Below, piece by piece: positions 15,454 through 24,964 of a DNA stretch of 64,000 nt. Positions within the stretch are counted from its first letter, which is position 1, and each line of letters begins with the position of its first letter. The notes beneath the pieces are model-generated. The model was not told the DNA's origin and ran no database searches. It saw only the letters and a list, made by a program, of their open reading frames with translations. The translations under genes were made by a program, and so were the position numbers. Origin of the DNA: DASPHG01 sp963748315 (lineage in GTDB: Bacteria > Actinomycetota > Thermoleophilia > Solirubrobacterales > Thermoleophilaceae); the NCBI GenBank assembly GCA_963748315.1, contig CAVVIK010000006.1, positions 1,269,715 to 1,333,714 of the forward strand, written 5' to 3'.

Positions 15454-16754
15454 CTGACGCTCTCGACGATCGCCTCGCCGCCGCGGCTCGGCAGCATCGT
15501 GACCCCGCGGAAGCGCGCGCTCTCGCTGCGCGCGCGCGGAGCTCGCAGCTGGGCCCGCTTCAGGATCGCGCCGATCACGATCTCCATCTCGAGCTGTGCG
15601 AACGCGGCGCCGAGGCAGCGGCGGACGCCGCCGCCGAACGGGACCAGGGCGTAAGGCTCGGGGGCACCGTCGAGGAATCGCTCCGGGCGGAACTCCTCGG
15701 GGTCCGGCGGGTACAGCTCGGGGTCGTACTGGACAAGGAAGATCGAGGCCGCGAGCTGGGTCCCCGGCTCGACCAGATATCCGCCGAGCTCGGTCGGCTC
15801 CGACGGCGCCCGGAAGACCTCGGTCACCACAGGCCGGACGCGCAGGATCTCCTTGATCGTCGCCTCCATGTACTCGTCGCTCTCGCCGGCCCGGACCTCC
15901 TCGGTGAGCCGCTCGAGGGCCGGCGGAGTGCGCAGCAGCCGCTCGAACGCCCAGCCGATCGAAGTGGCGGTCGTCTCGTGACCCGCGAGCAAGAGCGTGA
16001 TCAGCTCGTCGCGGAGCTCGCGGTCGGTGAGTGGGTTGCCGTCCTCGTCGCGCGCCGACAGGAGCAGGCTCAGGATGTCGTTGCGGCCGTCGGCGTCCGG
16101 CTCGCCCCGGCGCTCCTCGATCTCGGCGAAGAGCAGTTGGTCCACGCGGTCGCGCCGGGCGAGGAAGCGGCCCCAGGGGCTGCGCGGCCCGAGGTCCTTC
16201 TGCACCAGCAGAAGCAGGGGGCTGGCGCCGGAGAGCCCGGGGAGCAGGCGCTTGAACTCCTCGATCCTGTCGGCGTCGGTGACGCCGAAGACCGCGCGGA
16301 TGATCACCTCCAGGGTGACCGTCTGCGCGACCGACCGGGTGCGGATCTTCTCGCCCGCCCGCCAGCCGTCTATCTCCCGGTCGGTGATCTCCTGCATCAG
16401 CTCGGCGAACTGCGCGATCGCCTCTCCGTGGAAGGGCGGCAGCATGAGCTTGCGCATGCGCATGTGGCGGTCGCCGTCGAGCAGCAGGATCGACTCGGGC
16501 CCGGTCACGGGCTCCATCACCTGTCGCGGCTCCGAAACGTTGTACTGAGCCGGCTTCCACTTGAACATCTGCTCGATCAGCGCGCGGTCGGCGACGTGGA
16601 TCATCGGCCCCGCGAGCACGTCGTTCGTCCGGAAGAGGCGGCCGTAGCGCTTGCGCATCGTCAGCCTTGCGTACATCGGCCTGGCGACGCCGAGCCACGT
16701 TTGCAGCGGTCGCGGCATGCGCGGGCCTGGAATCTCGGAGGCCGGCCTGGTCAA
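15450..16754 (-). CDS. Cytochrome P450 monooxygenase
   Basis: From the TTG at 16752-16754 the product is 434 residues. The N-terminus EIPGPRMPRPLQTWLGVARP matches CYP proteins and requires this early start. P450 signatures are AGHETTATS in the I helix, the ExxR in KEILRVRP, PERF and the haem loop FGGGVRRCLGAA, whose cysteine ligates the haem. No membrane anchor is visible, so it is a soluble bacterial enzyme needing separate redox partners, which are not encoded nearby. The substrate is unknown. The start lies only 4 bases after the mature 3' end of tRNA-Arg on the same strand. Confidence 0.94.
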   Translation of the reverse strand: MTRPASEIPGPRMPRPLQTWLGVARPMYARLTMRKRYGRLFRTNDVLAGPMIHVADRALIEQMFKWKPAQYNVSEPRQVMEPVTGPESILLLDGDRHMRMRKLMLPPFHGEAIAQFAELMQEITDREIDGWRAGEKIRTRSVAQTVTLEVIIRAVFGVTDADRIEEFKRLLPGLSGASPLLLLVQKDLGPRSPWGRFLARRDRVDQLLFAEIEERRGEPDADGRNDILSLLLSARDEDGNPLTDRELRDELITLLLAGHETTATSIGWAFERLLRTPPALERLTEEVRAGESDEYMEATIKEILRVRPVVTEVFRAPSEPTELGGYLVEPGTQLAASIFLVQYDPELYPPDPEEFRPERFLDGAPEPYALVPFGGGVRRCLGAAFAQLEMEIVIGAILKRAQLRAPRARSESARFRGVTMLPSRGGEAIVESVS

Positions 16755-16758
16755 CGAG

Positions 16759-16832
16759 CGCGCCCGGCAGGATTCGAACCTGCGACTTCTCGCCTCCGGA
16801 GGGCAGCGCTCTATCCACTGAGCTACGGGCGC
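16759..16832 (-). tRNA. tRNA-Arg (anticodon CCG)
   Basis: On the minus strand the acceptor stem GCGCCCG (from 16832) pairs with CGGGCGC (to 16760), with G as discriminator. The D-arm is AGCTCAGTGGATAGAGC, the anticodon loop CTCCGGA carries CCG (complement of 16797-16799), and the T-arm is GCAGGTTCGAATCCTGC. The distal pair of the anticodon stem is C/A, slightly irregular. CCA is not encoded. The P450 start codon follows after 4 bases. Confidence 0.96.
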
Positions 16833-16862
16833 GGGCCCGAGCCAGTCTAGGGGGCTACGGGT

Positions 16863-17630
16863 CTAGATCCTGAAGATCGGCACGAGCCGCTTCTCGTGCT
16901 CGGCGTCGATGCGCGCCGTGACCTCGACGTGGTCCTCGAGCCCCGAGCCGCGCAGCTTGGTGGCGAGCAGCTCGTCCACCTGGAAGATCCCGGCGGAGTT
17001 GTTCATCTCGATCTCGATTCGGATCGCGCGGTCATCGCCCTCGTCGATCCGGACGTCGTCGATCGCGGCGGCAGACAGCGAGTGGATGTTCGGGCGGTTC
17101 GCCTCGAACGGCACGCGCGAGCGGCCGTGCTCCATGTCGAGCGCGTCCGCGACGCGGACGATCCCGGCCTCGAGCGTGAGCGGGTCGCCGCGGCGGCGGT
17201 GGCCGATGATCGCGTGCAGGGTCTCGGAGGCGAGGATCGAGCGCGCGGGCTCCTCGTAGACGTCCGCGAGCAGGTGGTCGAGCTTTCGCGCGGCGAGGAA
17301 CAGGCTGTAGGCCTCGTGGTCGGTGCGGTGGATCGACATACCGGTGTCGTGCAGGAGCGCGGCGGCGGCGATGACGACCTCCGCGTCCTTCGGCGTGAAG
17401 CCGTGCTGGCAGACGACCGGCTCCACGCCGCGGCGGCTCAGGAGCCGCAGGAGCCGCAGCGCGATGTTCATCACCTTCTGGACGTGGATCCACGAGTGAT
17501 CGGACATCTGGAGCCGCTCCGCGTTCACCTGCTGCGCGTACCACCACGCCTTCAGCTGCAGATCGGCGTTCACCGCTTCGAGGAACGCGGCCAGCCGGGG
17601 ATTACGTTCGGCCGGCGCACTGATATGCAT
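16863..17630 (-). CDS. HD-domain metal-dependent phosphohydrolase
   Basis: With the ATG at 17628-17630 the protein is 255 residues. The HD-superfamily ligands appear in order: His in SDHSWIHVQKV, the paired HD in AAALLHDTGM, a His in IIGHRRRGDPL and Asp in VADALDMEHGRSR. C-terminal strands (IRIEIEMNNSAGIFQVDEL) form a separate beta region. HD enzymes hydrolyse nucleotides or phosphoesters; the substrate is unknown. Two earlier in-frame starts (17654, 17708) would overlap the divergent lipoprotein gene, so the shortest was preferred. It lies 30 bases upstream of tRNA-Arg on the same strand. Confidence 0.85.
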   Translation of the reverse strand: MHISAPAERNPRLAAFLEAVNADLQLKAWWYAQQVNAERLQMSDHSWIHVQKVMNIALRLLRLLSRRGVEPVVCQHGFTPKDAEVVIAAAALLHDTGMSIHRTDHEAYSLFLAARKLDHLLADVYEEPARSILASETLHAIIGHRRRGDPLTLEAGIVRVADALDMEHGRSRVPFEANRPNIHSLSAAAIDDVRIDEGDDRAIRIEIEMNNSAGIFQVDELLATKLRGSGLEDHVEVTARIDAEHEKRLVPIFRI

Positions 17631-17637
17631 CTGTGCG

Positions 17638-18195
17638 ATGACTTCCTCGTACATCGCCCGGAATTCTCCACGTCTGGTCGGAGCGATCCTCGCCACCGCG
17701 CTCGCCATGGGCGTTTCGGCCTGCGGCGAGGACTCCGTCGATGTCGGCGACTACGCCAACGACCTGTGCACCGCCCTGAAGGGCTGGACCCAGGACCTCC
17801 GCGACAGCCAGGCCGAGCTGCAGGAGCAGGCCGACCCCGGGGCGTCGCTCGAGAGCGACCGGGACGCGCTGCAGCAGTTCGTGGACGACGCCGTGACGGC
17901 TACCGACGACCTCCGGCAGGAGGTCGAGGAAGCGGGCGAGCCGGACATCGACGGGGGCGGCGACGTGGCCGAGGCGCTCCAGGACGCCGTCGACGACATC
18001 CAGAGCCGGCTCGAAACGGCAGGGGACGAGGTGAAGGACATCCCGGCGGACAACCCCGAGGACTACCGCGCGGCGGTCGACGACTTCGTCACGAACCTGC
18101 GCTCAACGCTCGAGGGCATCGACGAGCACTTCGAGGACGTGGACGCGCCCGACCTCGACATGGCGCTCGACGAGGCGAGCGCCTGCCAGGGCTAG
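17638..18195 (+). CDS. Acidic helical lipoprotein of unknown function
   Basis: The 185-residue protein has a signal peptide ending in the lipobox VSAC (Cys ~29). The mature part is strongly acidic and helical, with VGDYANDLCTALKGWTQDL at its start and a repeated pattern of amphipathic helices suggesting a helical bundle. A second pair of cysteines (DLC near the start and SAC near the end) may bridge the bundle. No family was recognised. The stop shares CTAG with the convergent large secreted protein. Confidence 0.8.
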   Translation: MTSSYIARNSPRLVGAILATALAMGVSACGEDSVDVGDYANDLCTALKGWTQDLRDSQAELQEQADPGASLESDRDALQQFVDDAVTATDDLRQEVEEAGEPDIDGGGDVAEALQDAVDDIQSRLETAGDEVKDIPADNPEDYRAAVDDFVTNLRSTLEGIDEHFEDVDAPDLDMALDEASACQG

Positions 18196-20216
18196 CCGGC
18201 GGGCGGGTTGCCCGGCGTCGTGACGACTCGCTGGTAGGGGCGCTCGAAGCCGCGGCCGTACTGCTCGCCCGTCGTCCCGTCCCGCCAGCCCGGCAGCATC
18301 ACGAGGCGCTGGTCGCCAACGATCTCCGTGAGCGGGACCGTCTGCCGGGCGTTGTCCGATTCCGCGATCGCGAGGATGTGCACGCCGTGGGTCGCGATCG
18401 ACCCCTGATAGAAGCGGTCGCTCCCGTCGGGGATGCCGTCCGATGGGTTCCAGCATTCCCGCGGCGCGCCCGTCGACGTCGTGCGCGGCTCGTCCGCTGA
18501 CCGCAGCCGAACGCGCGGGCCGGGATCGGTCCCGGTGCCGTCGTCGAAGCACGAGTCGTCGCGGTAGTAGGGCACCGCGAGCAGCGACTGGACGCCGCCG
18601 CCGGGCGTGAGGTCGGTCAGCTTGTCGAGCTGGTAGCGGTCGACGATCGAGCCGTGCGGGCCGGTGACCAGGTTCCACTGGTAGGCGGAGTTGAACTCGG
18701 ACTTCGAGAGGTCCGGCAGGTCGATCGACTGGTGGTAGGGGAACGAGCCGTCGCACATGAACGGCATCGCGGCATACGCATCCCTGTAGGCGTTGTCGGC
18801 GTCCGCACGGTCGTTGATCTCGTAGTAGTCGTTGCACGGGTCGTCGAAGTTGCCGAACACCTCGTCGTTGTGGCCGTCGATGCGGAAGTACTTCTTCGGA
18901 TGCGCGGACGAGAAGAACTTGCTGACGACGCCCGCGTTGAAGTCCCACTGCGCGTAGATGCCGTCGAGCGGCGGGATCGGATGCACGCGCAGCCACGACT
19001 TCTGGCTCATCTCGCGCCGGTAGAAGGTCTCGCGCCGGATCACGTTGGTGCCGGAGTCGGCGCCCCACGTCTCGCGGATCGCGCGCACGGGCCCGACCCG
19101 CTCGCCGAGCAGGGTGCTCGAGCCGCCCCAGTTCGTGTCCTCCTCCTCGTAGCCGCAGCACGGGGTCTCCGACGACGGGTCCTGCTGGAACGCGCGCGCC
19201 TTCCAGCGGTCGATCAGGTCCGGCCCGAAGCTCGCGCCGCCGTCCGGTGAGATCTCGAGCCTCGTCAGCAGCCAGCGGCCGTCGTAGCGGAAGCGGTAGC
19301 GGTCGGTCGTGACGGTCGCGTAGTCCCGCGGGCGCCGGCGCTCGTCCTCGGCGATGACCTCGCCCTGCGCGTTGCAGACGATCCCCCGGCGCGCATTCCC
19401 ATAGCCCTCGTAGCTCGACTCCGACTTCTCGAAGTAGTCCGCGTTCGCGTCGCGCTTGTACTGGACGTAGCCGTTCGTCGCGTCGAACGCCGGCCGCGGC
19501 CCGTCGGCGGCGGCCTTCATGACGTAGACGAACTTCTGCCCGGTCGGGTCAAGCGGATCGGTCAGCTGCACGCGCCGTGCCTCTTCGATGCCGGCGGGGA
19601 GAGGCGCGGTGCGCGGCGCCTGCGGGCCGGAGTCGTCGGCCATGAAGGCGAGCTCGTCGTTGGTGTCGAGGCCGGGCACCGGATCCGGCGTGGTCGCGGG
19701 GCCGTCGCCCGGCGTCGCGATGCACGGGTTGTCCGGATCGCTCTGGGTGAAGCGGAATCCCTCGCGGTCGTAGGCGTACGTCGTGTGCTGGTCCTCGCCG
19801 GAGTAGAAGGCGAAGCCGGACGCCGAGTTGTCGAGGTAGCGGGTGAAGACCTCGTCGACCTGGAACGGGATCTGGACGAACTTGCGCGTGGCGGCGTCCC
19901 AGCGGTAGCCGAGCAGGCGGTCGACGGGGGTTCCCTCCTGGCCGGCCGCGCTCGTGTCCACCTCCGGCTGCGCGTAGTCGTTGTGCGTGTCGCACGTCGA
20001 GTCGTCCGCGAAGCACTGGAACGACTCCGGGAACTCGAGCAGAGGCAGCTTGGCGGTCTGGTTCGCCGGGACGCTCCAGGTGTCGAGGTCGGCGCCGGTG
20101 AGCACCACGGCCTCGGTGTCGCGCTTCACCTCGACCGTCGGATCGGGCACGGGAAGCGCGTCCGAGAGTGCCGGTGCGGCGAGTAGAACCGCCGCTGACA
20201 TTAGGATCAGCGGCAT
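18192..20216 (-). CDS. Large secreted protein of unknown function
   Basis: From ATG 20214-20216 the product is 674 residues. It begins with MPLILMSAAVLLAAPALSDA, a signal peptide cleaved before LPVPDP, or with an in-frame ATG at 20237 giving a more basic n-region. The mature protein is rich in Asp, Tyr and Trp, with cysteines in SFQCFADDSTC and TPCCGYEE and many strand-like stretches (VTTDRYRFRYDGRWLL), suggesting a beta-propeller or beta-sandwich extracellular enzyme or binding protein. I recognise no family. It is divergent from a degenerate secreted hydrolase, 25 bases away, so both may act outside the cell on the same substrate. Confidence 0.8.
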   Translation of the reverse strand: MPLILMSAAVLLAAPALSDALPVPDPTVEVKRDTEAVVLTGADLDTWSVPANQTAKLPLLEFPESFQCFADDSTCDTHNDYAQPEVDTSAAGQEGTPVDRLLGYRWDAATRKFVQIPFQVDEVFTRYLDNSASGFAFYSGEDQHTTYAYDREGFRFTQSDPDNPCIATPGDGPATTPDPVPGLDTNDELAFMADDSGPQAPRTAPLPAGIEEARRVQLTDPLDPTGQKFVYVMKAAADGPRPAFDATNGYVQYKRDANADYFEKSESSYEGYGNARRGIVCNAQGEVIAEDERRRPRDYATVTTDRYRFRYDGRWLLTRLEISPDGGASFGPDLIDRWKARAFQQDPSSETPCCGYEEEDTNWGGSSTLLGERVGPVRAIRETWGADSGTNVIRRETFYRREMSQKSWLRVHPIPPLDGIYAQWDFNAGVVSKFFSSAHPKKYFRIDGHNDEVFGNFDDPCNDYYEINDRADADNAYRDAYAAMPFMCDGSFPYHQSIDLPDLSKSEFNSAYQWNLVTGPHGSIVDRYQLDKLTDLTPGGGVQSLLAVPYYRDDSCFDDGTGTDPGPRVRLRSADEPRTTSTGAPRECWNPSDGIPDGSDRFYQGSIATHGVHILAIAESDNARQTVPLTEIVGDQRLVMLPGWRDGTTGEQYGRGFERPYQRVVTTPGNPPAG

Positions 20217-20241
20217 GCGGCGGGGGGCCCGGGCCATGCTG

Positions 20242-22434
20242 ATGAAACGCACGTGGCTGTCGGTTCTTGCGCTGCTCGCCGCCGTGCCCGCCGCGGCACA
20301 CGCCGAATCGCTGTACGCGGGACCGGATCCGCGCCCCGGTCCCGACCTCCTGTACGAGCCGCGCCCGGTCGCGCCCCAGCTCACGAACCGCAAGCCGTGG
20401 CGGGCCAAGCCGATCCTCGTGTCGGGCGCGACGGCCTATCGGAAGGGCGAGTTCCTCTACCAGGACTTCCTGTACGACGACACGGGTGCGCGGATGACGC
20501 AACCGACCCGAATGACCCGCGGGCGGCCGGCCAACCTGTTCTCGAAGCCGAACGGGACCTACACGTACCCGACGGCCGAGGGTTACGCGAACAACGCCGC
20601 CGATCTCGTCGAGCTGCGGGTCAAGCCGCCTTCGCCGCGCGACGGCGTTCCGCGTGACGCTCAACACGCTGAAGGATCCGGCGCTCGTGGCGTTCTCGAT
20701 TGCGATAGGCGGCAAGAAGGGCGAGCTCGATCGAGTTCCCGTTCGGCGCGAACGTGCAGCGCGCCGGCGAAGCGCTTCCTGACCGTGCATCCGGACGGCT
20801 GACTCGATGGTCGGCGAGCTGACGAAGGCCGGGGACGAGGCACGGCCGCGCGTTCCCGGCGCGCGTCGATCTGCCGCCGGCGCCAGATCAGGTGCGGATG
20901 CCGCGCCGTGCCTGGAATCCGCGCCGGCACAAGGTCCGGCTGGCGGCCGGGCGTCGGACTGTGGGACGCGGACGCCGGCGAGTACCTGGTGCCCGGCGCC
21001 CGCCTCGACGAGAGCGCGCCGGGCGGGGGCGCCTCGGGCGCGCCGGCCGCGTTCTTCAACGTCGCCTTCCGCCGCGACGAGCCGTTCCCCGCACCGACCG
21101 ACAAGGCGAGCAGGCGATCGTCAATGCCGCCTGGTGGCGCGACCGCGGCTCAGGGCAACGCGCTCGCGGCAGGTGACATATCGGAGTTCTTCGCCAACGT
21201 GAAGCTTCCGCAAGCTTGCGCGGACGCGTGCGGGACAACAGCCGCGTGCCGAAGACGGGCGCGATGGACCGGATCTACGGCAGCCGCTTCGAGCTCTCCC
21301 AGGGTGCGGACTTCGCGAATCGTCTGCTTGACCTCGGCGACGCGGCGACTGCGCCGGGCCAGTACCAGGGGCGCCTCCAGCCGTACGCGATCTACATCCC
21401 GGAGAAGCCGCCGCCGCAGGCGCGGATACGGCCTGACGCTGCTGCTGCACTCGCTGTCGGCGAACTACAACCAGTACCTCGGCACGCGCAACCAGTCGCA
21501 GTTCGGCGAGCGCGGCAGCGGGCTCGATCGTCATCACGCCCGAGGCGCGCGGCCCGGACGAGTTCTACGAGAACTACGGCGCGGCGGACGTCTTCGACGT
21601 CTGGTCGGACGTCGCGCGCCGGTTCAGGCTCGACCCCGGATGGACGGTGATGACCGGCTACTCGATGGGTGGGATCGGCTCGTTCAAGCTGGCCGCGCAG
21701 TTCCCGGACCTGTTCGCGCGGATCCAGCCGACCGTCGGCGACGAGGGCACGACCGACGTACTCGCGTCTCTGCGGAACGTGCCCGTGCTGATGTGGAACA
21801 ACCACGGCGACGAGCTCGTGAACAACCTCGTCTTCCAGGAGACGGCCGACGCTCTGGACGCGCTCGGCTACCGGTACGAGCTCGACGCGTATCAGCCGTG
21901 CGCGAACCCGGCCTGCAGCCCGCTGTTCCCGAACCACCTTCAGCTCGCCATCAACGACTGGTACCAGCCGGCGGCGGAGTTCCTCGGCGAAGCCCGCGTC
22001 GAACGCGATCCGGCGCACGTGACGTACGTCGTCATACCCGCCGCGCAACTACCCGGAGCTGGAGCTCGTCGGTGACCACGCGTACTGGCTGTCGGGCTCG
22101 AGCTGCGCGAAGGCGCCGAGCAGGGCCAGATCGACGCGGTCTCGCACGGGTTCGGGGTCGGCGATCCCGGAGCCGGGGGAGACGGAGCGCGGGACCGGCA
22201 CGCTCGAGGGCGGAAACCTCGGCTCGATCACCTACACGAACCAGGAGAAGACGCTGGGGCGAGCCGCCGTCGCAAGCCGGTGGCGAACAAGGTCGAGATC
22301 ACGGCGACGGGAATCGGTCCGCGGTCCTGCACGTCGAGCGGGCCCGGGTCGACTGCGACGCCGAGATCGTGATCGAGAGCGACGGCCCGCTGACGGTCGA
22401 GCTCGCGGGCTGCGGGCGCGTCGTCACCGGTTAG
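20242..22434 (+). pseudogene. Secreted alpha/beta-hydrolase (esterase/peptidase-like), multiply frameshifted
   Basis: One long protein can be traced through all three frames. It starts MKRTWLSVLALLAAVPAAAHA (signal peptide) and continues to VELRVKPPSP near 20640. It then changes frame near 20650, 20735 and 20762, at the TGA near 20803, near 20870, 20950, 21105, 21240, 21415 and 21520, and several times after 22040. Recognisable parts include YGLTLLLHSLSANYNQYL, the nucleophile elbow GYSMGGIGSFKLAAQFP (GxSxG), VPVLMWNNHGDELVNN, and a C-terminal beta segment ending ELAGCGRVVTG. This is the layout of prolyl-oligopeptidase- or PHB-depolymerase-type secreted hydrolases. Either the gene has decayed or the assembly is poor here. 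Confidence 0.75.
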
Positions 22435-22443
22435 CCTGCCGCC

Positions 22444-23649
22444 ATGAGCGCAAACGGAGCCGGAAACAGGACGTTCGTGATCGGTGTCGGCATGACGAAG
22501 TTCGACAAGCCGGGCACGAAGGAGGGCGACTACCCGGACTGGGCCAAGGAGGCGGGCGAGAAGGCGCTCGCCGACGCCGGCGTCCCGTACGACGCCGTCG
22601 AGCAGGCCTACGCCGGCTACTGCTACGGCGATTCGACATGTGGCCAACGCGCGCTGTACGGGCTCGGCCTGACCGGCATCCCGGTCCTCAACGTGAACAA
22701 CAACTGCTCGACGGGGTCGTCCGCGCTCTATCTCGCCCGCCAGGCAGTCAAGGGCGGAATCGCCGACTGCGCGCTCGCGGTGGGCTTCGAGAAGATGGAG
22801 AAGGGCTCGCTCGGGGTCAAGTACACCGACCGCACCAACCCGATCGACAAGCACGCGATGGCGATGTTCGAGGTGCGCGAGCCGGAGCAGTCGCCGCCGG
22901 CGCCACAGATGTTCGGCAACGCGGGCCGCGAGCACATGGAGAAGTACGGGTCACAGCCCGACCACTACGCCTGGATCGGCTGGAAGAACCACAAGCACTC
23001 GACGGGCAATCCGTACGCCCAGTTCCAGGACGAGTACTCGATGGAGGACATCAAGGCGGCGAAGGTGATCCACGAGCCGCTGACGAAGCTCCAGTGCTCG
23101 CCGACGTCGGACGGCTCGGCGGCCGCCGTTGTCGCGTCCGAGCGCTTCGTCGAGGAGCACGGTCTTTGGGACCAGGCGGTCGAGATCGCCGGGCAGTCGA
23201 TGGTCACCGACATGACGAGCACGTTCGACGAGGGCTCGTGCATCAAGATCGTCGGCTACGACATGTCGAAGGAAGCCGCGAACCGCGCCTACGAGGAGGC
23301 GGGGGTCGGGCCGGAGGACGTCGACGTGATCGAGTTGCACGACTGCTTCTCGGCCAACGAGCTGATCACCTACGAGGCGCTCGGCCTGGCCGAGGAGGGC
23401 AAGGGCCACGAGCTCGTCGACGCCGAGGACACGACCTACGGAGGCAGGTGGGTCGTGAACCCGTCCGGCGGCCTGATTTCGAAGGGCCACCCGCTCGGGG
23501 CGACGGGGCTCGCCCAGTGCTCCGAGCTCACTTGGCAGCTGCGCGGGCAGGCCGAGAAGCGCCAGGTGGACGGCGCCAAGGTCGCGCTCCAGCACAACAT
23601 CGGGCTCGGCGGCGCGGCCGTCGTGAGCGTCTACAAGCCGGCCGCCTGA
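22444..23649 (+). CDS. Thiolase-like lipid-transfer protein (SCP-x type)
   Basis: The 401-residue protein is a thiolase-fold enzyme of the lipid-transfer/SCP-x thiolase group. The nucleophile lies in NNNCSTGSSAL (Cys88). Later motifs are HDCFSANELITYEALGL, NPSGGLISKGHPLGATG (catalytic His) and LQHNIGLGGAAVVSVYKP. Degradative thiolases of this group cleave beta-keto acyl-CoA, in actinobacteria often from sterol side chains or branched lipids; that link is inference. The usual C-terminal catalytic cysteine of biosynthetic thiolases is absent, as expected for this group. It opens the putative lipid block that continues to the mce genes. Confidence 0.9.
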   Translation: MSANGAGNRTFVIGVGMTKFDKPGTKEGDYPDWAKEAGEKALADAGVPYDAVEQAYAGYCYGDSTCGQRALYGLGLTGIPVLNVNNNCSTGSSALYLARQAVKGGIADCALAVGFEKMEKGSLGVKYTDRTNPIDKHAMAMFEVREPEQSPPAPQMFGNAGREHMEKYGSQPDHYAWIGWKNHKHSTGNPYAQFQDEYSMEDIKAAKVIHEPLTKLQCSPTSDGSAAAVVASERFVEEHGLWDQAVEIAGQSMVTDMTSTFDEGSCIKIVGYDMSKEAANRAYEEAGVGPEDVDVIELHDCFSANELITYEALGLAEEGKGHELVDAEDTTYGGRWVVNPSGGLISKGHPLGATGLAQCSELTWQLRGQAEKRQVDGAKVALQHNIGLGGAAVVSVYKPAA

Positions 23650-23700
23650 CAACTGGCGTATAAACCCTCGCAGTTCTGAGAGGCTTTCGGGCCTCGAGCA

Positions 23701-24964
23701 GTGGGGGGAGAGATAGCGGGAGACGGGACCGACCTGCTCGGCCTCGCGGACGCCCTCTGGGAGGGGAGCGAGCCGATCGAGCAGCACCACCCGGTCGGGT
23801 TTACCGGGACGCTCATCCCTGTCGCCGACCGGACGGCCTTCCTGCCGTCGTTCGCCAACGTCACCGGCTTCGAGACCGACGACGGCCTCGTGCTGGTGGA
23901 CACCGGCGGGATCCTGATCGCGCGAGTCGGTCCACGAGCAGATCCGGGCGTGGTCGGATGCCCCGCTGCGGGTGGCCATCTACTCGCACGGTCACGTCGA
24001 CCACGTCTTCGGCGTGCCTTTCTTCGAGGCCGAAGGCAACGGCAAGCCGCACGTGATCGCGCACGAGAACGTGCCGAGGCGGTTCGACCGCTACCGGCTG
24101 ACGGCGGGCTACAACGCGGTCATCAACCAGCGGCAGTTCCAGGTCGAGGGGCTCCAGTGGCCGACCGACTACCGCTATCCGGACGAGACGTACTCCGAGA
24201 CACACTCGTTCGAGGTCGGCGGCGAGCGCTTCGAGCTGACGCACGCGAAGGGCGAGACCGACGACCACACCTGGACGTGGGTCCCGAGCCGGCGCGTGCT
24301 CTGCTGCGGCGACCTGTTCATCTGGGCGACGCCGAACGCCGGCAACCCGCAGAAGGCGCCGCGCTACCCGCGCGACTGGGCAGCCGCGCTGCGGGAGATG
24401 GCGCAACTCGACGCCGAGCTGATGCTGCCCGGCCACGGGCTGCCGGTGGTGGGGGCGGAACGGGTGAAGGCCGCGCTCGAGGACACCGCCGCGCTGCTCG
24501 AGTCGATCTGCGACCAGACCTTCGAGCTGATGAACCGGGGCGCGACGCTGGACGAGGTCATCCATCGCGTCACCGCACCACCCGAGCTCGTCGGCAAGCC
24601 CTACCTCAAGCCGGCGTACGACGAGCCCGAGTTCATCGTCCGCAACCTGTGGCGGCTGTACGGCGGCTGGTATGACGGCAACCCGGCGCACCTGAAGCCG
24701 GCACCGGCGGCGGAGCTGGCCGCGGAGCTCGCCGAGCTGGCCGGCGGGGCGGAGCGGCTTGCCGAGCGCGCGCTCGAGCTCGCCGGCGACGGTTCGCTGC
24801 GGCTCGCGGGACATCTCGCCGAGCTCGCGCTGCAGGCCGACCCGGCATCGGACGCCGCGCGCGACGCGCGGGCGCGCGTCAACGAGCTGCGTGCGGAGGA
24901 CGCGACCTCCACGATGGCGCGGGGGATCTTCCGGTGGGCCGCGGCCGACGCGAGGGGCTCGTGA
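23701..24964 (+). CDS. Metallo-beta-lactamase-fold hydrolase, alkyl-sulfatase type, one apparent frameshift
   Basis: The GTG at 23701 opens a domain reaching GLVLVDTGG. The protein then continues in another frame from about 23925 (ESVHEQIRAWSDAP) after removing one base. The zinc motif is SHGHVDHVFG, with later ligands in KGETDDHTWTW, CGDLFIW and MLPGHGLP. The C-terminal half has the alkyl-sulfatase dimerisation pattern YDEPEFIVRNLWRLYGGWYD and an alanine-rich helical domain. Corrected length is about 420 residues, shorter than SdsA1/BDS1 enzymes. It would hydrolyse alkyl sulfates or related esters. Its end overlaps the DedA gene by GTGA. Confidence 0.83.

Noticed and set aside
23657..23663. 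A third CGTATAA element upstream of the metallo-hydrolase
   Set aside because: No GGTAAGG lies 16 bases upstream (the bases there are the end of the thiolase gene), and the start codon is 38 bases away, so it does not fit the paired ECF-type pattern; it may be an ordinary promoter.
23680..23695. Hairpin GAGGC-TTTCGG-GCCTC after the thiolase gene as a terminator
   Set aside because: It has only five base pairs, no following T-run, and sits directly on the next start codon; too weak to call.
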